Origin: DAIQNV01 sp038748775
GTDB lineage: Bacteria > Planctomycetota > Phycisphaerae > Phycisphaerales > UBA1924
Direction of reading: 5' to 3'
DNA length: 64,000 bases
NCBI GenBank assembly: GCA_038748775.1
Contig: JBCDIT010000004.1
Location: forward strand, 62,001-126,000
A program made the translations under genes and the position numbers. The notes under the pieces are model-generated. The model made no database searches and was not told the origin of the DNA. It worked only from the letters and a program-made list of their open reading frames with translations. Each line of letters opens with the position of its first letter. The stretch's first letter is position 1. Positions 55,101-62,563 of this stretch are shown in pieces.

Positions 55101-55622
55101 ACCCGCGTCATCCTCTGGGAAACGACGTCGCCGGTGACGGTGTTCGACATCAAGACCGGCGCATTGCTCGCGATGCTCCCGGACTACACGACCGACACCA
55201 TGGTCGTCGCCTGGAGCCCCGACGACCGGCTCATCGCCACCGCCTCGACCGCCCAGAGCTCGGTCATCCGGGTTTGGGACGCGGACACGCTCGAACTGCT
55301 GGGCGCCCTCGCGGGGCACCGGGGCTACATCGAGGCGATGGAGTTCTCCGCCGACGGACGCTCACTCTCCACCGCCGGCCAGGACGGCACGTTCCGGGTC
55401 TGGAACGACCGCACGCCCTGGGAGCAGGCCGCGTTCGTCGCGGCACGCCGGGCGATCTACGACCGACTCCGCCCGACGATCGAGGGTTTCGCCGAGCGCT
55501 CCGTTGAGCCCGACGCGGCCGACGCGTGGTCGTCGTTCGAGGCCCTGGGGCTCGAGGGTGAGGACCGCGACGTGGGCGAACTCCTGATGCTCGGGGCTCT
55601 TCTCACACGATTCGGCTCCTGA
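52164..55622 (+). CDS. Membrane Ser/Thr protein kinase with WD40-like C-terminus
   Basis: A 1,152-residue kinase sensor. The Hanks-type kinase domain has the glycine loop IGEGGFGVVY (from residue 85), Lys109, HRDIKPSN (from 200), DFG (223-225) and SPE (254-256). It is followed by a membrane segment (AVASTAVVLLALVLGVIGTSGGFVWAL, read in two pieces) near residues 408-432. The outer part carries WD40-like beta-propeller repeats, clearest near the end in IRVWDADTLELLGALAGH and FRVWNDRTPWEQAAF. The ATG lies inside the sigma factor gene, so both are translated from one message. It probably modulates the sigma factor. Confidence 0.92.
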   Translation: MDWERVKAVLDEALELPAGERASFVEAKCADDARVRREVMALLDVGEAATGFLDAPEIEAKPVAGASSTHGAGDTIGRYKLLQRIGEGGFGVVYMAEQERPVRRRVALKLLKPGVDTKQVLARFEAERQALALMDHPNIARVFDAGETENGRPYFVMELVAGDPITTYCDRENLSTVERLGLFREACAAVQHAHQKGVIHRDIKPSNVLVGTIDGKPVPKVIDFGVAKATNVALTDRTLFTEFRQLIGTPAYMSPEQADTSSLADVDTRSDVYSLGVLLYELLTGSPPFTPQTLREAGFAEMLRIIRESEPEKPSTRISTLGDGLDEVAKRRQEQPGKLGTLVRGELDWIVMKALEKDRGRRYDSPASFALDLERYLANEPVSASPPSALYKARKFVRRNRAAVASTAVVLLALVLGVIGTSGGFVWALNERAVAREAEGRAVENEATARRSATEVLLLSAGQEKRLGNYIEAARLLDRVDEPSRTHWWNVARAMASTRSELMASGRVRYRWNADHSLIAATRVLGGLDIRDGETFEIIANLERDDIARPKWTSDPNAIVLMGGGFRLHDGRTLEPIGPKVEWTSPRNPGVVGDRFVVAQSPEGEDLRLQVIDLIQGEVVTDRRFPGLARLVSPPIPAGNDWFWFHRSDGPVFISRVPDLSGPVLIDERTPKVARPYSPDQGVVFRRAGSSVECWWINDAGEPAYGWTYTVDTSINTAHARDGIALLHAQRRMHLVDVATGEPLVDPIDMGTSSRVADVDWERGRLLVDLGRAQTRLFELDAWKSPYSAQVAKTSARQLRFTPDHRIAIAANFDAHYLFEGGGVRLVDPIACVEIGRLLGPRWHGQAVPSPDGTTLVTESRLAKHGGRGAQDVRVLSLETGAKLWSGAFPHPTNLRYTPDGTGIIIGQQVYSARSGEVVSTAPAIAGFVGHRTQKYELREPGTPNRPWFDVIDRATSERVRRFEADVAFRRHARISNDGTRVILWETTSPVTVFDIKTGALLAMLPDYTTDTMVVAWSPDDRLIATASTAQSSVIRVWDADTLELLGALAGHRGYIEAMEFSADGRSLSTAGQDGTFRVWNDRTPWEQAAFVAARRAIYDRLRPTIEGFAERSVEPDAADAWSSFEALGLEGEDRDVGELLMLGALLTRFGS

Positions 55623-55646
55623 CCGACCGTCGCACTCGTCATCGCG

Positions 55647-55743
55647 CGTGCCACTGGCGGCTCGCCCGCCAGTGCTTCCTGTATGCGGGCGATGTGCTTA
55701 CTGCTGCGGCCATATCACTGGCGGGCGAGCCGCCGGCGGCACG
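55647..55743. repeat. Inverted repeat with 28-base arms
   Basis: Arms 55647-55674 and 55716-55743 are complementary apart from three central bases. Each has a perfect 19-base core (55656-55674, GGCGGCTCGCCCGCCAGTG, and 55716-55734). The left arm alone is also a hairpin, CACTGGCGG-CTCGC-CCGCCAGTG. The loop is 41 bases. It starts 24 bases after the kinase stop and could be its terminator, or a mobile repeat of the REP/MITE kind. Confidence 0.8.
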
Positions 55744-55792
55744 TGGCGTGTCTTGCCAACTTTTTCTTCTCGACGCTGGCGGCCCGCCGCGC

Positions 55793-55847
55793 CGGTGTCG
55801 CTTTGGGGCCGACACCGCCCGGCGCCGTGTGGGCGCCGCGGTGTCGG
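55793..55847. repeat. GGTGTCG repeats in the leader of the lectin gene
   Basis: CGGTGTCG (55793-55800) pairs with CGACACCG (55810-55817), and GCGGTGTCGG recurs at 55838-55847 after a GGCGCC...GGCGCC pair. The leader can fold in alternative ways, which could be regulatory or simply part of the neighbouring repeat. Confidence 0.4.
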
Positions 55848-55908
55848 ACGCTTCGGCGGACCCCCTGCAGCGTCGGCGGGGCCGCCTCTTGATCGAGGAG
55901 GTCGATTC

Positions 55909-58062
55909 ATGAATCCGAAATCGAATGCAGCAGCGGGATTGTTCGGGGGTGCCTTCGCGTTGGCAGGCATCGCCGGCGTCGGGGTCGCCCAGAGCCTGAT
56001 CACCAACGACACGTCCTACGCCGAGCTGACGTACGAGCTCGCGTACGACGGGACGTTCATCACCTTCTGTTTCACCGGCCAATGCCCGGGCCCGTACACC
56101 AACGACCCGGGGAGCAGCGCCGCGTACACCGTCACCGCCGGTGACGCGCGGTACCTCTTCGATCAGACCCCGGAGAGCTGGGTGTTCGAGACCGCGCCCG
56201 CGAACGATCTGGACGCATTATTCGTCGAGACCCGCGCCCGGGGCGACTTCGGCGTCACCGAGCCGGCGATCGTTCGCGTGACGAACACGTTCGAGGGCTC
56301 GGCAAGCATTACGCTCGACGGGGCGCCGGTCTTCAGCGAGTTTGTCGCGATGGCGCCTGGCGAGACGCTGTCTGTCTCGTTCTTGAGCGGGACCGCCCAG
56401 CCCGCGGGGCGCGAGCTGCGCGTCGAGGTCACCGACCTCGCGATCCCGCAGGCCCCGGTCAGCTTGCTCGGCACGTTCCAAGGGCACACGTACTACCTGA
56501 CGGACGAGGCTGTGACCATCCACGAAGCTCGATCGATCGCCGCGGGGCTCGCGGAGGAGCTCGCGCTCGAGTTCAACGAGAGCGTCTACGTTGCATCGGT
56601 GAACACCGCGGCGGAGGACGCTTTCCTTATCGACTCCGGCGCCGACAGCTGGTGGGTCGGGCTCAGCGACGAGGTCACCGAGGGCACGTTCGTCTGGGAT
56701 AACGGCGACGCTGTGACCTACACAAACTGGCGTCCGGGTGAGCCCAACAACTTCCAGGGCGTGGAAGACTACACGGCGATCAATCGCTTCGGGACGGGCC
56801 AGTGGAACGACCTCCAGGCGTCAGATGTTCAACGAGCGGTCATCGAGGTTGAGAACGTGAGGACCGCCTGCTTCGATGAACCAGAGAGCAACCAAGCGAT
56901 CTTCTTCACGCGAGACGTCGCCACCGGTGATCTGGATGGGGACGGCGACGTTGATATCGCCTTTGCCAGCGATTTCGAGTTCGGCGTGTTCCTCAACAAC
57001 GGCGACGGCACGTTCGGAGCACGGACCAGTGTCTCGGAAGGCGGGGTGCTGAGGATCGCGCTAGGCGATCTCGATGGAGACGGGGATCTTGACGCTGTTG
57101 CCGCCGACTCACAGACCAGTGTCGAGGTCGTCCTCAACAACGGCGACGGAACGTATATCGATCAGGCAGTCTACATCATGCCTGGTAGTCCGCTCGCCTT
57201 GCCCCGTGACGTCGCCCTTGGCGACGTGGATGGGGACGGCGACTTGGATATGGTCGTAGTCAACTCCGGACCATCTGAGGTGAGCGTACTCTTCAATGAC
57301 GGCAACGGTACATTCGCAGGCTTGATCAGTTACGGCGTTGGGCCGTCGTCCAACGTGATCAGCCTTGGTGATCTCGACGGTGACGGAGCTCTCGATATGG
57401 TCGTCGGCTACGCTAACACGCCGACGGTCGGCGGAACGAGCGTGCTGATGAACAATGGGGACGGGACGTTCGGCCCCGAGTTGCGCGATGAGACCATGGA
57501 GAACGTGAGAGGTCTTGCACTGGAAGACCTTGACGGTGACGGTGATCTTGATTTGGCCAGCGCGGACTTCCTAGGGCAAGAGGTGATCATCCGGAACAAT
57601 AATGGCGACGGCACGTTCGCTGCTCCGTCACGTTACCCGAGCGTTGGTCGGCCGATGGGGATGTCTTCTGGTGACGTAAACGGCGACGGCAGGCCCGACA
57701 TCGTGGTCGTAGGCGGAGCCGTGAGCGTCTTGTACAACAACGGATATGGCACGTTCTCGCTCGAGGACATCGATCTGTTGTCTGCGAATTTGTCGGGTCC
57801 ATCCCTCGCGGACCTCGATGCAGACGGGGATCTTGACATCGTCGTTGGCGACGAGGCCGACCGAGATGTAAAAGTGTTTCTGAACCGTTCCTGCTCCGCC
57901 GACCTCAACGGCGATTGCCTCGCCGATCTGACCGACATCGACCTGTTCATCGCCGCGTTCCTGATCCAGGGCGCCGGCGCCGATCTCGCCGCCCCCTTCG
58001 GGATCATCGACCTGAGCGACGTCGATGACTTCGTGAACGGCTTCCTGTTCGGCTGCCAGTAA
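55909..58062 (+). CDS. Secreted C-type-lectin and FG-GAP protein with GC-type dockerin
   Basis: Exported modular protein of 717 residues. After a signal peptide (FGGAFALAGIAGVGVAQ) and a beta-rich region comes a C-type lectin-like domain (WWVGLSDEVTEGTFVWDNG, NWRPGEPNN, QWNDL) with the Glu-Pro-Asn and Trp-Asn-Asp calcium/sugar motifs. Seven FG-GAP/VCBS repeats with calcium-binding loops follow (GDLDGDGDVDIAF, GDVDGDGDLDMVV, GDVNGDGRPDIVV and others). The end is a dockerin-like pair terminating FLFGCQ. It probably binds sugars on cells or particles. GAGGAGG is seven bases before the ATG. The longer open frame upstream covers the inverted repeat and is not coding. Confidence 0.92.
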   Translation: MNPKSNAAAGLFGGAFALAGIAGVGVAQSLITNDTSYAELTYELAYDGTFITFCFTGQCPGPYTNDPGSSAAYTVTAGDARYLFDQTPESWVFETAPANDLDALFVETRARGDFGVTEPAIVRVTNTFEGSASITLDGAPVFSEFVAMAPGETLSVSFLSGTAQPAGRELRVEVTDLAIPQAPVSLLGTFQGHTYYLTDEAVTIHEARSIAAGLAEELALEFNESVYVASVNTAAEDAFLIDSGADSWWVGLSDEVTEGTFVWDNGDAVTYTNWRPGEPNNFQGVEDYTAINRFGTGQWNDLQASDVQRAVIEVENVRTACFDEPESNQAIFFTRDVATGDLDGDGDVDIAFASDFEFGVFLNNGDGTFGARTSVSEGGVLRIALGDLDGDGDLDAVAADSQTSVEVVLNNGDGTYIDQAVYIMPGSPLALPRDVALGDVDGDGDLDMVVVNSGPSEVSVLFNDGNGTFAGLISYGVGPSSNVISLGDLDGDGALDMVVGYANTPTVGGTSVLMNNGDGTFGPELRDETMENVRGLALEDLDGDGDLDLASADFLGQEVIIRNNNGDGTFAAPSRYPSVGRPMGMSSGDVNGDGRPDIVVVGGAVSVLYNNGYGTFSLEDIDLLSANLSGPSLADLDADGDLDIVVGDEADRDVKVFLNRSCSADLNGDCLADLTDIDLFIAAFLIQGAGADLAAPFGIIDLSDVDDFVNGFLFGCQ

Positions 58063-58084
58063 GGCGACCGACCTCCCGTGACCG

Positions 58085-58116
58085 ACGCCCGGGACACCGG
58101 GCGTTGGTTTTTCTCA
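58085..58116 (+). terminator. Rho-independent terminator after the lectin gene
   Basis: ACGCCCGG pairs with CCGGGCGT around a GACA loop and is followed by TGGTTTTTCTC, a good T-tract. It begins 23 bases after the stop. Confidence 0.85.
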
Positions 58117-58129
58117 AGGGCTTCCCCGA

Positions 58130-60118
58130 CTACGGGCAACCCGCGTCGAACTGCTTCAAGTACTCGAGCAGATCGAAGAAGTCCGAGAGCCCGTCCCCCG
58201 TCGTGTCCGCGGCCCCGCTCCCATCGAGCCTCGTGATCTGCTCTTCGACATCAACGGCGTCGAGCACACCGTTGCCGTCGAGGTCGGGCGGGCAGGGGTC
58301 CGGTTCGCTGTCGGCCAGGAACTCCGCGTTCTCGGCGAGGTACTGATCGAGCGTGAACATCTCGGGCTTCGACTCGCGACCGATCGCGGCGCCGCTGGCG
58401 AAGTTCGCGGCGCCGGCGAGCGCGTAGCGCAACACGGCCCAGTCGTTGTGGCCTCGGAGAACCTCTGAGGGTGAAGCCGAGTCGCTGTCGAAGATGAAGT
58501 TGATGTCGTCGGCCAACGGCTCGGTATCGATCACCCCGTCGTAGTCCCAGTCGATCGGCGTGTTGGCCCCGATGTCGAGCGCGATGACGATGAGCTCCTG
58601 CGGGTCGGCGGCGCTTCTTTTCACGTAAGGAACCTCGACACCGCTGTAGAGCCCTGGGGGCGAGACAATCCCGATCTGTTCTGCAAGCGCGCCCTCGTCG
58701 AGCGTATTCAACGCGGCTTCGGAGTAGCTGAGTCGCCAGCCCTTCCAGGGACGAGGGTAGATCCATCGGTAGTTCATGATGCTGTAGTAGTTGGGCTTGG
58801 CGTTGATGTCGTCGCCCCCGCCGTGGCGCAGCCCCAGGTTGTGGCCGAGTTCGTGCATGAAGACAGATCGCTGGATATCGATCGAGGCCGATGCTGCCGG
58901 TCCAGCGGTGACCATGAAGTCGTCGCCGTCGACCTCTCCGTACCCGCCGGCGTCACCGTTCAGGACCTCCTGAGCGAAGATGCAGTACCGGACCGCGAGC
59001 CGCCTGGCCTCACGGATCGCGTCCCAGTTCGGGTCGGCGCGCTGGGCCGGCGAGCCGTACCGGAGCGCCTTGACTGGATCGAAAAAGGTGAATGGATCAA
59101 CTTCGACCATCGGGTCGGGCCCGCTCCACGACTGCGCTGGGATGTCCGTTTCGTCCAGCAAGACGTGGAGGGAGATGCCCTTCGAGCCGTCCGGGTTGTC
59201 GACGGGGGCGCCGCCGAAGGCCGCGACGAGCGGAGCGGTGAACCCGGGGAGCGGCGCGAAGCCGACCATCGAGTCGACCTCGACGAACAGGTCCTTGCGA
59301 TCGGGGTTCGCGCCCATATCGGCGAGGCGGAGGTCGGCGATGCCGTCGCCGTCACCGTCGATCCCGCACTCGGGCTCGGGGCACTCCCAGATGTCGGCCA
59401 GACCGTCTCCGTCGCGGTCGCCCATATCGAGCACGAAGGTCCACTCGGTCCGGAGTTCACCCGACTCGTTCTCGACTTCGGTAAAGAACCCGGAACCATC
59501 GAAATCGATGATGTACGTCCCGGGCTGGAGCGTGCCAACGATGTTGAAGTCACCGGACTCCGGCCCTTCGCCGGCCCCGAGGCGGACGCTGTCGTTGAGG
59601 ATCTCAACCGAGCCGTCGGACGACTCGAAACGCAGGTCAACCTCCACCTCGCCCGAAGCGGGCGTCGTGATGCTTGCGCTGTAGCGCCCGCTGAACGAGA
59701 AACCCTGCGGTTCGTCGATGGCGATGCGGTACGAGAAGTTTGATTGCCCGTCGGACCCGCCACCGCTCTGGGAGGGCACACTGAGCGACTGGGACGTGGA
59801 CCCCGACGCTTGGATCCGGAAGGGCGAAAGGACGCTGTTGAGAACCGCACGCCCTGAGACCGAGATCACCCGCGCGTTCGCGGCGCCGGCGAAATTGAGA
59901 TGAGGGTTCGGGTTCGCGGGGCTCGCCGCCGGAGTCGACGGCGGCGTGGCACCGTCCGAGTCATCCTGGGAAACGAAGTTCCCACCGGCGATGCTCGCGA
60001 AGTCGGCGCGCATGTCGACGCGGCGATCGTCGTCGATGTAGCGGATTTGGGCGGTCGCCGATGACACGAGGATCGCGATCGCCAGGCCGAAAGTCGAACC
60101 GAGAACTCCTCGCATCAT
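58130..60118 (-). CDS. Secreted metzincin-type metalloprotease with dockerin tail
   Basis: Exported zinc protease of 662 residues. The active site HELGHNLGLRH gives zinc ligands His422, His426 and His432, and the Met-turn SIMNY lies at about residue 448; both define a metzincin. Upstream are beta-sandwich segments (YRIAIDEPQGFSFSGRYSA) and calcium-binding loops (DRDGDGLADIWECPEPEC; GDGDGIADLRLADMGANPD). The C-terminus is a type I dockerin-like repeat pair, PDLDGNGVLDAVDVEEQI, ending DAGCP. The tandem ATG at 60118 has AAGGGG seven bases upstream. It probably degrades proteins outside the cell. Confidence 0.9.
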   Translation of the reverse strand: MMRGVLGSTFGLAIAILVSSATAQIRYIDDDRRVDMRADFASIAGGNFVSQDDSDGATPPSTPAASPANPNPHLNFAGAANARVISVSGRAVLNSVLSPFRIQASGSTSQSLSVPSQSGGGSDGQSNFSYRIAIDEPQGFSFSGRYSASITTPASGEVEVDLRFESSDGSVEILNDSVRLGAGEGPESGDFNIVGTLQPGTYIIDFDGSGFFTEVENESGELRTEWTFVLDMGDRDGDGLADIWECPEPECGIDGDGDGIADLRLADMGANPDRKDLFVEVDSMVGFAPLPGFTAPLVAAFGGAPVDNPDGSKGISLHVLLDETDIPAQSWSGPDPMVEVDPFTFFDPVKALRYGSPAQRADPNWDAIREARRLAVRYCIFAQEVLNGDAGGYGEVDGDDFMVTAGPAASASIDIQRSVFMHELGHNLGLRHGGGDDINAKPNYYSIMNYRWIYPRPWKGWRLSYSEAALNTLDEGALAEQIGIVSPPGLYSGVEVPYVKRSAADPQELIVIALDIGANTPIDWDYDGVIDTEPLADDINFIFDSDSASPSEVLRGHNDWAVLRYALAGAANFASGAAIGRESKPEMFTLDQYLAENAEFLADSEPDPCPPDLDGNGVLDAVDVEEQITRLDGSGAADTTGDGLSDFFDLLEYLKQFDAGCP

Positions 60119-60244
60119 CTCGTTACCCCTTCGTGGAGACGTGTGCGGAGCAGACACGTCGTACGTCGAATGTACCTCTTGAGCGTGGCGATCCATAGCT
60201 CGAATTCAGCGTTTGGCGCCGTCTCCGAATCAGGACGGTCCAAT

Positions 60245-60271
60245 AAAAAACCCACACGGCGAGCGTGTGGG
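60245..60271 (-). terminator. Rho-independent terminator for the FKBP operon
   Basis: On the minus strand CCCACACG pairs with CGTGTGGG around a five-base loop and is followed by TTTTTTATT. It stands 26 bases past the stop of the gene at 60297-60806, so it ends that two-gene unit. Confidence 0.93.
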
Positions 60272-60296
60272 CCTTTGTTTCTGCAAGAGACGTGCG

Positions 60297-60806
60297 TTAC
60301 CGACGAAGCGTTGTATACGTCGGCCTTGACAGACCGGCCGAGTACGTCTTCGGCGCGTAGGACCTCGTCGGCGCGGCCCGCTTGGGCGGGCGGTACCCGT
60401 AGTTCGTTCCCGCCGGCCGTGTCGATATCGGTCTTGCGTACGTCGACGTCTGGCCGCGCTGCACCGCGACGCCCTTCGAGAGCGGGTTGTACGTCGCGAC
60501 TTGGAGCCCTGTCCCAGCGGTGGAGTAGCCACCGCGGCCGTACGTTGCAACGGACGAACCGACACCTCCTTGGAAGGTGAAGGTGCCGGCCTTGTACCGC
60601 TGGTTGGCGGGGCGGAGCGATCGGTTGCGGTTCACCTGATAGCTCTGCGCCGACATGCCAGGCAGGCGACCGGCGTTGAACCCGGCGCTGCCCTGCATCA
60701 GCGAGTTGTCGAGCGTGCGGCCACCCACGATCTGTTGCTGGGCGCTGACATGGGTCAGCGCCGCGAGCGCTCCCACGAACGCCAGGGCGAGTGCGACGCG
60801 CTTCAT
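60297..60806 (-). CDS. Small secreted Gln/Tyr/Arg-rich protein
   Basis: Family not recognised. The 169-residue protein has a clear signal peptide (LALAFVGALAALTHVSAQ) followed by a basic, low-complexity mature part rich in Gly, Thr, Tyr, Arg and Pro, with segments such as YRPPKRAAPTRSYAPKTY and GGVGSSVATYGRGGY. Such composition suits a structural surface or adhesive protein. The ATG overlaps the stop of the FKBP gene (ATGA), with GAGGTGA upstream, so the isomerase and this protein are coupled. The isomerase may help its folding. A strong terminator follows. Confidence 0.8.
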   Translation of the reverse strand: MKRVALALAFVGALAALTHVSAQQQIVGGRTLDNSLMQGSAGFNAGRLPGMSAQSYQVNRNRSLRPANQRYKAGTFTFQGGVGSSVATYGRGGYSTAGTGLQVATYNPLSKGVAVQRGQTSTYARPISTRPAGTNYGYRPPKRAAPTRSYAPKTYSAGLSRPTYTTLRR

Positions 60807-61552
60807 TCGGTCACCTCGAGCAGCTCGACCGTGGTCACGAGCGTCTCGTTGGGACCGATGCGCTCGCCCAAGGGCGTGTCGTGTCCCGCGATGCCGAACG
60901 CCGCCTCCGGCGGGATCACGACAATCCAGCGGTCGCCGACCCGCATGCGTCGGATCGTCGAAGCGACCGCCGGCAGCATGCCCTCGAGTTCCATGTCGAT
61001 GACCACGCTCTCGGCGAAACGGGTGCCCGCTGCCGTGCTGCCGGTGTAGACGACCTGAACGCCGATGGCGTTCGCGGCACGCGGGCCGTCGCCCTCCTCC
61101 AGCGACTCGTAAAGCACACCCGAGGGAAGCTTCACCACGCCGACGCGCGTCGCGAACTTGTCCTGGAACTCCCGGCCGCGGGCCGCGTTGGCCTCGGCCG
61201 TCAGCCGGAAGATCGGGTCCTCGCGCAGCCTCGCCTCCGCCTCGCGGGTCGCGACTTCGAGTTCGAGGTCTTCGAGGGCACGGCGCATGTGACCTTCGCC
61301 GAACGCCAGCTCTTGGTCCTTGAGCACGTCGGTGATGCCTCGGAGGAAGTCATCGCGGTCGAGCGAGACGCCATCGGTGAGGGTCGCCGCCAGCGCGGTC
61401 CGGGCCACGTCGACACCCAGCGCGTAGCTGCGGTCGTCGAGGTTCGGATCGGTCGGGATCTTGGCGTCGGGCTGCTCGGCCATGTTGGCGCCGGCGACGC
61501 ATCCGGCGGTGATGGCGGCGAGGGTCAGAAGCGTTGCGGCGTTGAGGTGCAC
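60803..61552 (-). CDS. FKBP-type peptidyl-prolyl isomerase lipoprotein
   Basis: Periplasmic folding helper of 249 residues. The N-terminus is a lipoprotein signal with lipobox ITAGC. A helical dimerisation part (ALEDLELEVATREAEARLRE) of the Mip/FkpA type follows, then the FKBP domain with GVQVVYTGSTAAGTRFAESV, MRVGDRWIVVIPPEAAFG and the final VTTVELLEV. The proline-binding pocket looks intact. A GTG start has GGAG eight bases upstream. The next gene overlaps by four bases. It likely assists secreted proteins on the periplasmic side. Confidence 0.92.
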   Translation of the reverse strand: MHLNAATLLTLAAITAGCVAGANMAEQPDAKIPTDPNLDDRSYALGVDVARTALAATLTDGVSLDRDDFLRGITDVLKDQELAFGEGHMRRALEDLELEVATREAEARLREDPIFRLTAEANAARGREFQDKFATRVGVVKLPSGVLYESLEEGDGPRAANAIGVQVVYTGSTAAGTRFAESVVIDMELEGMLPAVASTIRRMRVGDRWIVVIPPEAAFGIAGHDTPLGERIGPNETLVTTVELLEVTE

Positions 61553-61642
61553 GTTCGATCTCCGGGGCCGTAAGGGTTTGGGGTCCGTCTGCCAGTGTAT
61601 CTATCGGTGGGATCGGCGACCGCGATCGAACTCCGATTGGGT

Positions 61643-61680
61643 AAAACGACCACGGCCCGCTCGAAGCGAGCGGGCCGTGG
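61643..61680 (-). terminator. Terminator of the cohesin-like dockerin gene
   Basis: A perfect 14-base stem, CCACGGCCCGCTCG (61650-61663) with 61667-61680, has a three-base AAG loop; on the minus strand it is followed by TCGTTTTAC. It lies 27 bases past the stop at 61707. Confidence 0.85.
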
Positions 61681-61706
61681 GGGAGTTTCAAGCTGTCGTG
61701 TGCCGA

Positions 61707-62435
61707 TTACGGGCAGCCAGCGAAGAACAGGGCGATGAAGGTATCGATGTCGCTTAGGTCGACGACGCCGAACGGGGCGGCAATGTCGGCAGCAGAGTCG
61801 CTTGTCAGGAAGGCGGCGATGAACGCGTCGATGTCGCTGAGATCGAGAATGCCGGCCGGGTCGGCGATGTCGGCCGCGTTGCAGCCGCCGCTGCCGATGG
61901 TGACGGTCAGGGCGCTGGCGGTCAGCATGTTCTGGTTGATGCCCGGAACGGTGGCGTAAGTCTCGAGCGAGTCGTTCTCGACGAGGACAATGGCGCCGTC
62001 GAAGCCGATGTCGAAAGTCTGGCCATCGGCGGCGCCGGCGTCGATCGTGAGGTCGAAGCTGAGCAGGTCCGTGATCTGAGCCGGGAGGGCGTCATCGAGG
62101 CCACGGCCGGCGCCAGCCCGAACCACGTTCGGGGTCGCGGCGGTGCTGGTGGTGGCACCTGATGCGAGAGCGGCGAGGATCGCCGGGCTCGAGCTCGTGA
62201 CGTCGCCGGCGGCATCACCGCTCAGGACGACATCGCCGCCAAAGCCGTAGAGGCCGGCGGGACCGAAGACGCCCGAACCGGCGCCGCCGGTGTCCGGGTC
62301 GACCGAAAGGGTGACGGTGATGGTGTCGCCAGGGGCCGCGGTCGTGGCCGAGGCGCCAAAGCTCACCGAAGCGGACTGGGCCGAGGCGACGCCGGCGAGA
62401 GCGGCGATCGCGAGGGCAGCGGTTGTGCGAGTCAT
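61707..62435 (-). CDS. Secreted cohesin-like protein with GC-type dockerin
   Basis: Exported protein of 242 residues. A signal peptide (ALAIAALAGVASAQ) precedes a beta-sandwich that resembles a cohesin: GDTITVTLSVDPDTGG, GLYGFGGDVVLSGD, LLSFDLTIDAGAADGQTFDI and a final ALTVTIGS. A two-repeat dockerin-like tail (GILDLSDIDAFIAAF; GVVDLSDIDTFIALF) ends AGCP. Having both halves of a cohesin-dockerin pair in one chain suggests self-assembly, but the binding is not shown. AGGAGAG is six to seven bases before the ATG, and a strong terminator follows. Confidence 0.85.
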   Translation of the reverse strand: MTRTTAALAIAALAGVASAQSASVSFGASATTAAPGDTITVTLSVDPDTGGAGSGVFGPAGLYGFGGDVVLSGDAAGDVTSSSPAILAALASGATTSTAATPNVVRAGAGRGLDDALPAQITDLLSFDLTIDAGAADGQTFDIGFDGAIVLVENDSLETYATVPGINQNMLTASALTVTIGSGGCNAADIADPAGILDLSDIDAFIAAFLTSDSAADIAAPFGVVDLSDIDTFIALFFAGCP

Positions 62436-62563
62436 GCTGAGCTCTCCTATCTCTTTCTACGGGCGAACGGATGGAGCGGGGTGCCCGCCGTCGCACGATA
62501 CCGTTTACACGAACACGTTACAGCCTTGATGAGGGTTTAACAACCGATATTTTGCTTAAGGGA

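Noticed and set aside
55648..55908. Upstream extension of the lectin protein frame
   Set aside because: It covers the inverted repeat; a strong ribosome site and signal peptide fix the start at 55909.
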